In this document: positions 21,761 to 32,615 of the stretch, piece after piece
Position numbering within the stretch: position 1 is the first letter of the stretch
How the letters are laid out: every line of letters starts with the position of its first letter
NCBI RefSeq assembly: GCF_003014755.1
Contig: NZ_PYAW01000002.1
Coordinates: 1,302,001-1,366,000, forward strand
Source: Chitinophaga niastensis
Lineage (GTDB): Bacteria; Bacteroidota; Bacteroidia; Chitinophagales; Chitinophagaceae
Direction: 5' to 3'
Length of the DNA stretch: 64,000 nt
Notes under the pieces: generated by a model
What the model saw: only the letters and a program-made list of their open reading frames with translations
What the model was told of the DNA's origin: nothing
The model's database searches: none
Position numbers and translations under genes: made by a program

Positions 21761-24700
21761 CATTGCCATCATCTGTTGCTGTTCCGGATTTATTGCAGCC
21801 TGTTGCGGATAATCGTATAGCCGATACTGTTAGGAAAGAGCATTTAACTGAAACAACAGATATAGCTGTCATTGGTCTGGCAGGACGTTTCCCCGGAGCA
21901 GATAACATACAGGCGTTCTGGGAAAATCTTGTAAACGGAAAAGATTGTATCACGGAAGTTCCGTCATCACGTTGGAATTGGCGGCAGCATGAAGGAGTAT
22001 TATCTCCTTCCGGAAAAAACATATCCAGGTGGGGAGGATTTATTTCAGACCCGGCTTGTTTTGATCCGGTCTTTTTCAGGATCTCTCCCAGAGAAGCAGA
22101 GATCATGGATCCGCAGGAACGCCTTTTTCTGGAAGTATGTTGGGAAACAATGGAGGATGCCGGTTATACGCCGGAAACATTGGGAGGAACCGCGAAACAC
22201 GATAAAAGAAATAAGGTGGGTGTGTTTGTAGGGGTAATGCATAAAGATTATGCATTGATTGGTGCAGAGGCGATGGCTGCAGGAGCTAAATTTCCTTTGT
22301 CACTCAATTATGCACCTATCGCCAACCGCGTTTCCTACTGCTGTAATTTTCACGGACCCAGTATGGCCATTGATACAGTTTGTTCTTCTTCTCTGACAGC
22401 ATTGCATCAGGCACTGGAAAGTATCAGGCATGGCGAAAGTGAAGTGGCACTTGCCGGAGGTGTTAATCTTTCCCTGCATCCGGGGAAATATTTATCTTAT
22501 GGATTAACGGATATGCATTCCAGTGATGGTTATTGCCACACCTTTGGTAAAAACGGAGATGGATATGTTTCAGGAGAATGTGTAGCAGCAGTATTATTAA
22601 AACCATTACATAAAGCTGTTGCAGATCACGATAATATCTATGCCGTGATAAAGGGTAGCAGCATTAATCACGGTGGAGCGGCCAGTGGTATTACCGTTCC
22701 AAATCCGGCTGCACAGGCAGATATGATTCTTTCCTGTCTGGAAAAAACAGGTATTCATCCCCGTACCATTTCTTATGTGGAAGCACATGGTACCGGCACA
22801 TCCCTCGGCGACCCCATTGAAATACAGGGATTGGTAAAGGCTTACCGGCAACATACCACTGATACGCAATATTGTGCGATTGGCTCCGTAAAATCGAATA
22901 TAGGCCATGCAGAAGCAGCAGCAGGTATCTCAGGATTGTCTAAAGTGCTGTTACAGCTTCAGCGTAAAACACTGGTACCTTCTCTGCATGCCATTGAACA
23001 GAATCCATATATTGATTTTACAGCTTCCCCATTTTATGTACAACAGGAAACTACATCATGGCAGCAACCGGAGATACCAGGTGCAAGTGGTAGTGTAACT
23101 TGTCCGCGCCGTGCTGCTGTTAGTTCTTTTGGGGCTACAGGTGCCAATGCACATGTGATCCTGGAAGAATATATACCTGCCGTTTCATCAGCCACCGCAC
23201 CTGTTCCCGGCCGTCAGTTCATAGTTCCATTATCGGCAAAGAATAAGGAAAGGCTGATGGCTTATGCGGAAAAACTGTTGCACACACTACAGGCAGCCGC
23301 ATCACAACCAACAGCAATATCACCGGCTGATCTTGCGTTTACTTTCCAAACAGGGAGGAAAACACTGGAATACAGGGTAGCATTTATCATACAGGATATT
23401 CCTGATCTGATTGACAAACTCCGGGCCTATACTATCGGCGGCACAGGCAGTGCTGTTTACTGCGAAGGGCAGGTGAAAAATTATCAGGATACGGTAAGCA
23501 TTTTTTCGGGAGATGATGATTCGGGCGACCTTATTATGAAATGGCTGAAGAAAGGCCAGCTGAAAAAGATAGCATCGTTGTGGGTAAGAGGTCTCGATAT
23601 CAACTGGCTGCTGATGTACAGCACGGCTATTCCACAGCGTATCAGTCTGCCTACTTATCCGTTTGCCCATGAACGTTACTGGATACCGGAAAATGAACAG
23701 TTAACACAAGTATCATCCCGGCATACAAAGGAATTTATTCATCCGTTATTACATCAGAATACTTCAGATCTTTCAGAACAACGTTTTACTACTCATTTCA
23801 GCGGGAATGAGTTTTTCCTGGCAGATCATGTGATACAGGGCAGGCGCATACTACCGGGGGTAGCTTACCTTGAAATGGCCCGCGCGGCAGTGGTATACGC
23901 TGCTGGCCGGGAACGGCCCGCAGGATCATCTGTGATGTTTAAAAATATAGCCTGGATTGTACCACTGGATGTTACAGATCAGCCCATGGAGGTACACACG
24001 GGTATTTATCCGGAAGATAATGGTGAAATATCATTTGAAATATATACCGGCATAGCGGATGATAAGGATACCATTACCACACATTCACAAGGCCGCGCAG
24101 TATTTATCGCAACACCGGAAGCATCTCTCTTGGACATCACCGCGCTGAAGGCACGCTGTACAAAACATCAGTTAACTGCTGCTGCTTTTTATGAAATTTT
24201 TAGTGCTGCCGGTTTTACTTACGGGCCGGGGCATCGGGGTGTGGAAACTGTTTATATAGGCACAGGCGAAGTGCTGGCAGTATTATCGATGCCATCGGTT
24301 ATTGCGGCTACACAGCACGAATACACGCTGCATCCGGCTCTGCTGGATTCGGCATTGCAGGCATCTGCTGCCTTGCTGTTCGGTACTTCAGATAAGAGCC
24401 GGCCACCAGCCCTGCCTTTTGCGCTGGAATCACTGGAGATTTATGACGATTGTGCAGACATTAAATGGGCGTATATCCGTTCACGTGATACCGGTTCCTT
24501 GCAGCAATCAGATATTTATCTGTGCAATGACGAAGGGAAAATATGTGTAAGTCTCAAAGGGTTGTCTGCCCGTACGATCGATAACAATGCGGTCGCAGCA
24601 AACAATACCCTGCTTTCCCTGCCTTACTGGAAAGAACAGCCGCCAGTCCTGAATGTAGCCCCACCGGATTATGAACAACATATTATCATCTCCTGTGGTT

Positions 24701-27700
24701 TAAATCATTTTTCCAGGGAAGATATGCTAAACCGCATGCCCGGAGCAGATTACCAGCTGTTGATTGCAGATGCTGCTACTACAGATCCGTATTTTTCGCA
24801 GTATGCTTCCCAGCTTTTTAACATCATTCAATCTTTATTCCATAAACGACCTGCAAAAAAAATATTAGTGCAGCTGCTGATCGGAGATCAACCCGAACAA
24901 CAATTATACACCGGTCTTTCAGGTATATTGAAAACAGCCCGCCTGGAAAATCCACTATTGATCGGACAGGTGATCAGCCTCCCAGCGGCAACAGCTATTG
25001 CAACACTTGTAAATAACCTGGAAGCGTGCGCACAATGTCCTGCAGATGCTGATATCAGCTATGTAGATGGAAAGCGCCGGATAGCGGCATGGGAAACCCT
25101 TGTAGCTCCGGAAGAGGCGCCAGCATTGCCCTGGAAGGATGATGGGGTATACCTGATTACCGGTGGCGCTGGCGGATTGGGATGGCTGTTTGCTAAAGAA
25201 ATTGCTGCCAGTTCCCAAAATGTTACGCTTATTTTATGCGGGCGTACTGTTTTATCGCCGGTGAAGGAAGAGCAGTTGTTGTCCTTTGCTGCCAAGGCGA
25301 CTAAAATAATCTACAAACAAACGGATATCTGTAATCCGGAGGAGTGTACCCGCCTGATACAATTTATTGAAACTACTTTTGGCCATCTGAATGGTATTAT
25401 TCATAGCGCAGGTGTGCTTCGTGACAGTTTTATCCTCAGGAAAACCACTACTGAATTTCAGGAAGTGCTCGCAGCCAAAGTAACCGGATTGCTTAATCTG
25501 GATGACGCCACCAAACATTTGTCACTGGATCTTTTTGTGTTCTTCTCTTCAGGTACTGCTGTAACAGGTAATATAGGACAGGCGGATTATGCTGCTGCCA
25601 ATGCGTTCATGGATGCGTATGCCCGTTACCGTGATGAACTCCGCATCGCCGGTAAAAGACAGGGGAAAACATTGTCAGTTAACTGGCCCTTATGGAAAGA
25701 AGGCGGTATGCAGGTGGATGAAGACAAAGAAAAGAAATGGAAACAGGATCTGGGTATTGTGGCCATGGAAACCAGTCATGGTATGCAGGCTTTTTACAGG
25801 TCGCTGCAAACAGGAAACACACAGGTAATGGTAATGGCCGGTGATCTGCAAAAAATCCGGGCAGCGGTACAACAGCAAACGCAACCCGCTACGGAGGTTG
25901 CGGTAAAAACCGTTACCGGCAATGCCCCACAGGATCTCAACGAAAAAGCTATCCTGTATTTTAAAAAGCTATTATCATCTGTCATAAAATTACCCGCAGC
26001 TGCAATAGATGCAGATGCCCCTATGGAAGATTATGGGATTGATTCAATAATGGTCATGAAGCTGACCAATCATCTGGAACAAACATTCGGTTCTTTATCC
26101 AAAACATTATTTTTTGAATATCAGAATATCCGTGAACTGACAACCTATTTTCTTAATAGTCATCCGGCACAGTTGTCAGCACAGCTTGCACCTGATGATA
26201 ACGTAAAAGCACCTACGGAGTTGCCGGAATATACGCCCCCTGCGCCTGCCAGCCAGTTGCCGGAAAAGCTTCCCAACAGGCGGGCACGCTTTACTGCAGC
26301 ACCGGTGGCCCCCAAAGAAGAAAATAAAGTCACAGCGCCTGATATTGCCATCATAGGTTTGGCCGGACGTTATCCACAGGCTGATAATATCCGTCAGTTC
26401 TGGCAAAATCTGGTAGATGGTAAAGATTGTATCACGGAAATTCCGGAAGATCGCTGGGATTATCGTTTGTACTTTGATGCGGATAAAGACAAACCCGGAA
26501 AAACATACAGTAAGTGGGGCGGTTTTATTAACGGCGTAGATCAGTTTGACCCGTTATTTTTTAATATCTCTCCCAGGGAGGCGGAAATGATAGATCCCCA
26601 GGAAAGATTATTTCTGCAATGTGTGTATGAAACATTGGAAGATGCAGGTTATACGCGCGAAACACTGGCTGCACAACAGCGTAGTGCCGGTGTGTTTGTG
26701 GGAGTAATGTATGAGGAGTACCAACTGTATGGTGCACAACTCACCGCAATGGGCTATCCGCTGGCTATCCCGGGCAATCCTTCTTCTATTGCCAACAGGG
26801 TATCTTATTATTGCAACTTCCATGGTCCCAGTATGGCAATTGATACGATGTGTTCTTCTTCTCTGACAGCACTTCATCTGGCCTGCCAGAGTATTAAGCA
26901 GGGGGAATGTGAAGTAGCCATCGCCGGTGGTGTTAATGTTTCTGTTCATCCCAATAAATACCTGATGCTGGGGCAGGGGAAATTTGTATCGGGCAAAGGG
27001 AAATGTGAAAGTTTTGGAGAAGGAGGAGACGGATATGTACCCGGAGAAGGAGTAGGTGCGGTGTTGTTAAAAACACTGGATAAGGCGATTGCAGATAATG
27101 ATCACATATATGGTGTTATCAGGGCCTCAGCTGTTAATCATGGTGGTAAAACCAATGGTTATACCGTCCCTAATCCAAATGCACAGGCAGCGGTGATCAA
27201 ACATGCTTTAACATCAGCGGGGATCAATGCCCGTATGATCAGTTATATTGAAGCACATGGAACAGGTACTTCATTGGGAGATCCGATTGAGATAGCAGGA
27301 CTGAGCAAAGCATTTCGCAGTGATACCTCCGATACGCAGTTCTGTGCGATTGGTGCAGCCAAGTCAAATATTGGTCATTGCGAAAGCGCAGCAGGTATTG
27401 CAGGACTTACAAAAGTATTATTGCAAATGCAGCACCGGCAGTTAGTACGCTCGCTGCATTCCACCACATTGAATCCCAACATCAATTTTAATAACACGCC
27501 GTTTTTTGTGCAGCAAACCTGCAACACATGGGAACGTCCGTTGATAAATATAAACGATACTACGAAGGAGTATCCCCGCCTGGCTGGTATATCTGCATTC
27601 GGGGCTGGTGGCAGTAATGCGCATGTTATTGTGGAAGAATATATTCCTGCCCAACCATCAAACCTCCCTATAGCATTACCTCCTGTTATTATACTGTTAT

Positions 27701-30700
27701 CTGCCAGAAATGAGATACAGCTACGGCAACAGGTAGTTCAACTACTGGAAGTCATCCGCGAGGGAGATCTTACAGCGGAAGAACTTCCTGGCATTGCTTA
27801 TACATTGCAAACCGGAAGGGATGCCATGGAAGAGCGTATAGCCTTTATCGTTAGTTCCATGCAGATCCTGGAGGATGTACTGGCCGGATATCTGGCAGGA
27901 AAAGATACACCGGAACGGTTTTATCAGGGTAAAACCAAAGGCAATAAGGAAACATTCTCTGTTTTTACTGCTGATGAGGATATGCAGGATACGCTTGATA
28001 CCTGGATCAAAAAAGGCAAATATGAAAAACTGCTGGAGCTGTGGGTGAAAGGGCTGACTTTCAACTGGAACAGGTTGTATAGTGATGTAAAACCACGTAA
28101 GGTTAGTCTGCCTGCTTATCCGTTTGCCCGTGAACGTTACTGGATTCCTGATGCGATAGCTAAAGTTACTGCGGCGCCTGTACCACGTGAAGGACTACAC
28201 GAAGCAGGAGCTGCTTTACGCCACAATTATTTCCTGGAAAAGCAATGGGAGGCTGCACCGGCAAATGCAGGCATTCATGCCGGCGGGCCTGTGTTAGTAC
28301 TGTCGGATAACTCAACTGAAACGCTGGCAAAGCTGGTTGCAGCTTATTTCCCTGGCAGTGATATTTTAAATACAGATAAAGGTCCGTTACCGGCTGTTTT
28401 GCAGCAACCATACAGTGGTTGTATAAATTTATTGGGCTGCGGAACGGCGTGTGCACAGGACCTTGGCTGGTTGCCATTGTTACAGCAACTGATAGAGCGG
28501 GATAATGGCGCAGGATTGATGCTCCTGGCAGTGAGCCGGGGGCTGGAATCGCAGGAAGGACCCTCGCAGCAACTGAGCGGAGCCTTATCAGCAGGATTGT
28601 TCCGGATGTTACAGCATGAATACCGTCAGTTACGTTCGCGTCATATGGATGCAGCGATGTTCATTGATGAAGTAACGCTGGCATCTCTTATTGCAACAGA
28701 ATATAATATAGATAGTAAGGAGTCCGAAGTAATTTACCGGCATGATCAACAGCGCTACAGCGCGGTGTTATCAGCACTTACGTTACCAGCCGGAAGTACT
28801 TTGCAGTTTGGTCCTGAAGAGGTGCTGCTGATCACGGGAGGTACCCGTGGACTGGGCGCATTGTTTGCCACACATTTTGTAAAACATTACGGCGTTAAAC
28901 GGCTTGTATTATGCGGACGTGAACAATTACCCGCCAGAGATACATGGTATAACTATGCCCCGGATAGTATGGATGGTTTAAGGATAGCAGGTTTGTTGGC
29001 TTTGGAAGCATTGGGTGCACAGGTGGAAATACTGACGGTTCCATTAACAGATAAAGCTGCATTTGCGCAGGCATTAGCAGCAACAGTATCACGGCTGGGC
29101 GCTGTGCGGGGTGTTATCCATAGTGCCGGTATGATGGACATACAAAATCCTGCGTTTATCCGTAAACGTATGACTGAAATAGCAGCCGTATTGTCTCCGA
29201 AAGTAGGCGGACTGGATACCCTCTACGAAATTTTTAAAGATCAGCCTTTACATTGTTTTGTGTTGTTCTCTTCCGTGTCAGCAGCACTTCCGGTGCTGGC
29301 TGCCGGTCAGAGTGATTATGTGATGGGTAATGCCTATATGGACTATCTGAGCAGTGCACATACCGGTCCTTGTCCGATGATCAGTATTCAGTGGCCCAGC
29401 TGGAAGGAAACAGGTATGGGAGAAGTGAAAGGAGGTGCGTATGCAGCCACAGGTTTACATACGTTACTGAATGAAGAAGGTACCGGGTTATTGGATCAGG
29501 TGCTGGCAAGTGGTCGCAGCGGAGCATTGTTGGCAGCAGTGGCAGATCCGGCGGTGTTTGATCCCGCCCGTTTGCTGTCAGCATTGCCGGTTACTACACT
29601 CCACGCTGGTAAGACGGTTACATCTACCAACAGTGACCATTCCTTATTGCAGGATGTGCTGCAATGGTTACTGGAGTTATTTGGCCGGGAGTTAAAAATA
29701 CCTGTAGAAAAACTGGATACTGACACACCTTTCCAGGACTACGGCGTAGATTCTATTTTGCTGGCCCAGCTATTACGCCAGATAAATAAAGGTATACCGG
29801 AAACGCTGGACCCGTCTTTGTTGTTTGAATATCCTTCTTTGTCTTCTCTGTCTGTGTGGCTGGAATCACATCATGGAGCGGCGTTATCAGCAGTACTCAA
29901 AAAAGGAATAGCGGAAGATAATCGTATGCCCGTTACAGTTATCCCTGTCAATATTCCTGTAAAAACCGAAAAAAATATCCCCGGTGGAATGCCGTTGCCG
30001 GTATTGCCGAAGCCGGATAACAGTTATGACAAAGATATTGCTGTCATAGGTATGTCGTGCCGGTTTGCTGGTGCACCTGACCTGGATGCTTACTGGAAGT
30101 TGTTATCAGAAGGCCGGAGTGGACTGAGTGCACTTTCCGGTGCGGAGTGGAATGGGGGAGGTGCGCCGGTATATGGCGGATTGCTGGAAGATAAAGACAT
30201 ATTCGACCCGGCCTTCTTTTTATTGCCGGAAGCTGATGTTGCAGCTATGGATCCTCAGGCGTTGATAGTGCTGGAGGAAAGCCTGCGGGCGTTGTACCAT
30301 GCAGGTTATCATCACAATGAACTGAAAGGTCAGCCAATAGGTGTGTACCTGGGAGGCCGCAGCCAGCATCAGCCATCGGTGGCAGATCTGTTATCAGCGC
30401 GTAACCCTATAGTAGCGGTAGGACAGAATTATCTGGCAGCCAATGTGAGTCATTTTTTTGATTTGCGCGGTCCTGGTGTTGTAGTGGATACTGCTTGTTC
30501 TTCTTCACTTGTAGCGCTACATATGGCCGCTCAGGCTTTGCAAACGGGAGATATCTCAGCAGCGCTGGTAGGAGGAGTAAGTTTGTTGCAGCCAGGAGGC
30601 GCCATGGAGTTATTTCAGCAGCGTGGCTTAATAAATCCGGGTAATGCCTTTCATGTTTTTGATGCACGGGCGTCTGGTGTATTGTTGTCAGAAGGGGCAG

Positions 30701-31467
30701 GCATGCTGGTGGTAAAACGGCTGGCAGATGCACAGGCGGCAGGAGATCAGATTTACGGTGTAATAAAATCAGTTGCCGTAAATAATGATGGCCGTACGGC
30801 AGGTCCTGCCAGTCCTAGTTTGCAGGCACAGAAGGCGGTGATGTTACAGGGACTTGTACGCAGTGGTTACCAACCCGGGGACATCAGTTATATGGAAGCC
30901 AATGGCTCCGGCTCGGCAGTAACGGACTTGCTGGAACTGAAAGCCATAGAAGATGTATATCGCAAAAACAGCACAAAAGCATGTGTGCTGGGCAGCATCA
31001 AGCCCAATATTGGACATCCCTTATGTGCAGAAGGAATGGCAGGATTGATTAAGGTGCTGCTGATGCTGCATCATGGTGAGATGGTACCTTTTTTATCAGG
31101 TCAGCAACCCATGCCGCATTATGAAATAGGTGCTTCTCCATTCAGTTTTTGCCGGGAACGTTCTTCCTGGAATGCTGATCCGGCAGTGGCAGGGATTAAT
31201 TGTTTTGCCGATGGTGGTACGAATGTGCATGTAATTGTTACAAAAGGAACGACTGCCAATACCGGTAATATTTACCGGAAACCACTGTCACTGCCTGCGC
31301 TGAAACGTAATAAGATAAACAGGAAAATGCCGGCAGGGCAGCTGCAAAAAAATAGGAATGGTTCGGTGCCTGCCGGAGCAGCCGCCAATGAAATGATAGC
31401 AACAGATACTAACGGGAACGGACATATGCCGATATCACGCAAAGGGTTCTGGGAAAAAATTATTTAA
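20626..31467 (+). CDS. trans-AT polyketide synthase: DH-ACP-KS-DH-KR-ACP-KS-KR-ACP-KS0
   Basis: A 3613-residue protein that opens directly with a DH (HRVYGQALLPG near base 20674; HPVLIDGSG as second motif), completing the split module of the preceding protein. Then ACP (GLDSP, 21604), KS (21860-23180, VCSSS, HGTGT, NIGH), DH (23720-24590, HVIQGRRILPG and DSALQ), KR (24610-25860, GGAGGLG), ACP (GIDSI, 26041), KS (26335-27640, MCSSS, HGTGT, NIGH), KR (28200-29560, GGTRGLG), ACP (GVDSI, about 29745) and a second KS0 (30028-31250) with Cys3291 but EANGSGS, so the first His is Asn3426. The full KS-DH-KR-ACP module should make an alkene; the last KR-ACP-KS0 hands over to the DH of the next protein. 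The C-terminal tail carries RKPLSLPALKRN. No AT and no methyltransferase domain is visible. Confidence 0.95.
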   Translation: MKDQLLINIHHPILGDHRVYGQALLPGLAYIDLLYQFFREQGFDYTSLELQHLSIYHPLMVTAETAVLLDIICTEKKAGQWHVLVEGREERNGDVSEDRKRYVTAVMQETLPIVFTDTLDIPAQLQTADAPVQLEDIYAACRMRDMVHTGFMKADGKIYSAGSVTVMEIAVGAAALPTVTDYMFHPVLIDGSGAGSALLFAPLMNGEERLFLPLSYGPFRAAALLEDKCFTRIYTSSVQRKEELLSLTMEFFNAAGQKVAELRNFTNKLVREPGTIQQPAKAVTVNMPPVEDIYTEVANYLRFLLAERLQRPEHLIDVQMGYYEMGLDSPGLLELVQAIEKKTDTLLAPTLLFEYTSVAALAAYLVQHYSHCFGQQKVALPSSVAVPDLLQPVADNRIADTVRKEHLTETTDIAVIGLAGRFPGADNIQAFWENLVNGKDCITEVPSSRWNWRQHEGVLSPSGKNISRWGGFISDPACFDPVFFRISPREAEIMDPQERLFLEVCWETMEDAGYTPETLGGTAKHDKRNKVGVFVGVMHKDYALIGAEAMAAGAKFPLSLNYAPIANRVSYCCNFHGPSMAIDTVCSSSLTALHQALESIRHGESEVALAGGVNLSLHPGKYLSYGLTDMHSSDGYCHTFGKNGDGYVSGECVAAVLLKPLHKAVADHDNIYAVIKGSSINHGGAASGITVPNPAAQADMILSCLEKTGIHPRTISYVEAHGTGTSLGDPIEIQGLVKAYRQHTTDTQYCAIGSVKSNIGHAEAAAGISGLSKVLLQLQRKTLVPSLHAIEQNPYIDFTASPFYVQQETTSWQQPEIPGASGSVTCPRRAAVSSFGATGANAHVILEEYIPAVSSATAPVPGRQFIVPLSAKNKERLMAYAEKLLHTLQAAASQPTAISPADLAFTFQTGRKTLEYRVAFIIQDIPDLIDKLRAYTIGGTGSAVYCEGQVKNYQDTVSIFSGDDDSGDLIMKWLKKGQLKKIASLWVRGLDINWLLMYSTAIPQRISLPTYPFAHERYWIPENEQLTQVSSRHTKEFIHPLLHQNTSDLSEQRFTTHFSGNEFFLADHVIQGRRILPGVAYLEMARAAVVYAAGRERPAGSSVMFKNIAWIVPLDVTDQPMEVHTGIYPEDNGEISFEIYTGIADDKDTITTHSQGRAVFIATPEASLLDITALKARCTKHQLTAAAFYEIFSAAGFTYGPGHRGVETVYIGTGEVLAVLSMPSVIAATQHEYTLHPALLDSALQASAALLFGTSDKSRPPALPFALESLEIYDDCADIKWAYIRSRDTGSLQQSDIYLCNDEGKICVSLKGLSARTIDNNAVAANNTLLSLPYWKEQPPVLNVAPPDYEQHIIISCGLNHFSREDMLNRMPGADYQLLIADAATTDPYFSQYASQLFNIIQSLFHKRPAKKILVQLLIGDQPEQQLYTGLSGILKTARLENPLLIGQVISLPAATAIATLVNNLEACAQCPADADISYVDGKRRIAAWETLVAPEEAPALPWKDDGVYLITGGAGGLGWLFAKEIAASSQNVTLILCGRTVLSPVKEEQLLSFAAKATKIIYKQTDICNPEECTRLIQFIETTFGHLNGIIHSAGVLRDSFILRKTTTEFQEVLAAKVTGLLNLDDATKHLSLDLFVFFSSGTAVTGNIGQADYAAANAFMDAYARYRDELRIAGKRQGKTLSVNWPLWKEGGMQVDEDKEKKWKQDLGIVAMETSHGMQAFYRSLQTGNTQVMVMAGDLQKIRAAVQQQTQPATEVAVKTVTGNAPQDLNEKAILYFKKLLSSVIKLPAAAIDADAPMEDYGIDSIMVMKLTNHLEQTFGSLSKTLFFEYQNIRELTTYFLNSHPAQLSAQLAPDDNVKAPTELPEYTPPAPASQLPEKLPNRRARFTAAPVAPKEENKVTAPDIAIIGLAGRYPQADNIRQFWQNLVDGKDCITEIPEDRWDYRLYFDADKDKPGKTYSKWGGFINGVDQFDPLFFNISPREAEMIDPQERLFLQCVYETLEDAGYTRETLAAQQRSAGVFVGVMYEEYQLYGAQLTAMGYPLAIPGNPSSIANRVSYYCNFHGPSMAIDTMCSSSLTALHLACQSIKQGECEVAIAGGVNVSVHPNKYLMLGQGKFVSGKGKCESFGEGGDGYVPGEGVGAVLLKTLDKAIADNDHIYGVIRASAVNHGGKTNGYTVPNPNAQAAVIKHALTSAGINARMISYIEAHGTGTSLGDPIEIAGLSKAFRSDTSDTQFCAIGAAKSNIGHCESAAGIAGLTKVLLQMQHRQLVRSLHSTTLNPNINFNNTPFFVQQTCNTWERPLININDTTKEYPRLAGISAFGAGGSNAHVIVEEYIPAQPSNLPIALPPVIILLSARNEIQLRQQVVQLLEVIREGDLTAEELPGIAYTLQTGRDAMEERIAFIVSSMQILEDVLAGYLAGKDTPERFYQGKTKGNKETFSVFTADEDMQDTLDTWIKKGKYEKLLELWVKGLTFNWNRLYSDVKPRKVSLPAYPFARERYWIPDAIAKVTAAPVPREGLHEAGAALRHNYFLEKQWEAAPANAGIHAGGPVLVLSDNSTETLAKLVAAYFPGSDILNTDKGPLPAVLQQPYSGCINLLGCGTACAQDLGWLPLLQQLIERDNGAGLMLLAVSRGLESQEGPSQQLSGALSAGLFRMLQHEYRQLRSRHMDAAMFIDEVTLASLIATEYNIDSKESEVIYRHDQQRYSAVLSALTLPAGSTLQFGPEEVLLITGGTRGLGALFATHFVKHYGVKRLVLCGREQLPARDTWYNYAPDSMDGLRIAGLLALEALGAQVEILTVPLTDKAAFAQALAATVSRLGAVRGVIHSAGMMDIQNPAFIRKRMTEIAAVLSPKVGGLDTLYEIFKDQPLHCFVLFSSVSAALPVLAAGQSDYVMGNAYMDYLSSAHTGPCPMISIQWPSWKETGMGEVKGGAYAATGLHTLLNEEGTGLLDQVLASGRSGALLAAVADPAVFDPARLLSALPVTTLHAGKTVTSTNSDHSLLQDVLQWLLELFGRELKIPVEKLDTDTPFQDYGVDSILLAQLLRQINKGIPETLDPSLLFEYPSLSSLSVWLESHHGAALSAVLKKGIAEDNRMPVTVIPVNIPVKTEKNIPGGMPLPVLPKPDNSYDKDIAVIGMSCRFAGAPDLDAYWKLLSEGRSGLSALSGAEWNGGGAPVYGGLLEDKDIFDPAFFLLPEADVAAMDPQALIVLEESLRALYHAGYHHNELKGQPIGVYLGGRSQHQPSVADLLSARNPIVAVGQNYLAANVSHFFDLRGPGVVVDTACSSSLVALHMAAQALQTGDISAALVGGVSLLQPGGAMELFQQRGLINPGNAFHVFDARASGVLLSEGAGMLVVKRLADAQAAGDQIYGVIKSVAVNNDGRTAGPASPSLQAQKAVMLQGLVRSGYQPGDISYMEANGSGSAVTDLLELKAIEDVYRKNSTKACVLGSIKPNIGHPLCAEGMAGLIKVLLMLHHGEMVPFLSGQQPMPHYEIGASPFSFCRERSSWNADPAVAGINCFADGGTNVHVIVTKGTTANTGNIYRKPLSLPALKRNKINRKMPAGQLQKNRNGSVPAGAAANEMIATDTNGNGHMPISRKGFWEKII

Positions 31468-32615
31468 GACATTTAATGCAGAGATATATGCAGGATCAGT
31501 TTTTTATCAATATACATCATCCGGTATTGGGTAATCATCGAGTTTACGGACAGTCGTTGTTACCGGGACTGGCTTATATAGATATGATGTACCAGTTTTT
31601 CAGAGAGCATGGTTATGAATACACTGCACTCGAGTTACGTCATCTCAGTATTTACCATCCGCTGATTGTAAGCGAAGATACGGCCGTGGTACTGGATCTT
31701 ATTTGTACAGAAAAGGAGCCGGGGCAGTGGCAGGTACTCATGGAGGGGAGCGAACATCGGAATGGTATTACCGCTGCCGAAAGGACACGTTATGCAACTG
31801 CCATTATGCAACAAACAGCTCCGGCGTTGTTCACAGAGATGCTGGACCTTAGTATAACAACAGCAGATGTACAGCAGATCAGTCTGGATGAAATTTATGC
31901 CGTATGCAGCAGCCGCGAAATGGTCCACACCGGACTGATGAAAACAACAGGTAACATTTATCGTGCAGCAACAGTTGCGGTAATGGAAATTGCTGCAGAT
32001 AACAGTCATACCGCAGAAATTATGTTCCATCCTGCACTTATTGACACCGGCGCTATTGGGGCAGCCGTTTTTTTAGAGCAGCTGTTGGCTGGTGAAGAAA
32101 GACTTTTTCTTCCCCTGTTTTATGAATCATTCCAGGCAAGCGCATTGTTACAGGATCAGTGTTATGTAAGGATATTAACGTCTACGGTACAACGAAAAGA
32201 AGAGCTGATCACTTTTACCCTGGAATTTTTTAATGTCAGCGGTCAGAAAGTAGCGGAATTGAAAAACTTCAGCAGCAAACTGGTACGTGGAACAGGTTTA
32301 ATGGAGAACAACGTAGTTCCGTATCCGGTAGCAGAAACGGTTGCAACCCCTGTAACAGGTATCGATGCACTGACAGGAGCGGAAGCACTTGTACGCCGGC
32401 TATTGGCAGTGCACCTGAAGAAGCCGGCTATGCGTATTGATGTGCATGCAGGTTATTATGAAATGGGGCTTGACTCTGCGGGGTTGCTGGAACTGGTACA
32501 ATCCATTGAAAAGGAACTAAAGGTAATTTTATCGCCTACTTTATTATTTGAATATACCACCATCGCCTCACTGGCTCAGCATTTGGGAGAAACATATCCG
32601 CATTGTTTCCTGCAG
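28190..32615 (+). repeat. PKS bimodule segment, copy B (KR-ACP-KS0//DH-ACP)
   Basis: Second copy of the segment at 17380-21760, again crossing a gene boundary between KS0 and DH. The DH-ACP half is slightly more diverged than the KS0 half, judged by eye. The copies differ in what follows: copy A leads to an active KS, copy B to the terminal inactive KS. Confidence 0.8.
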
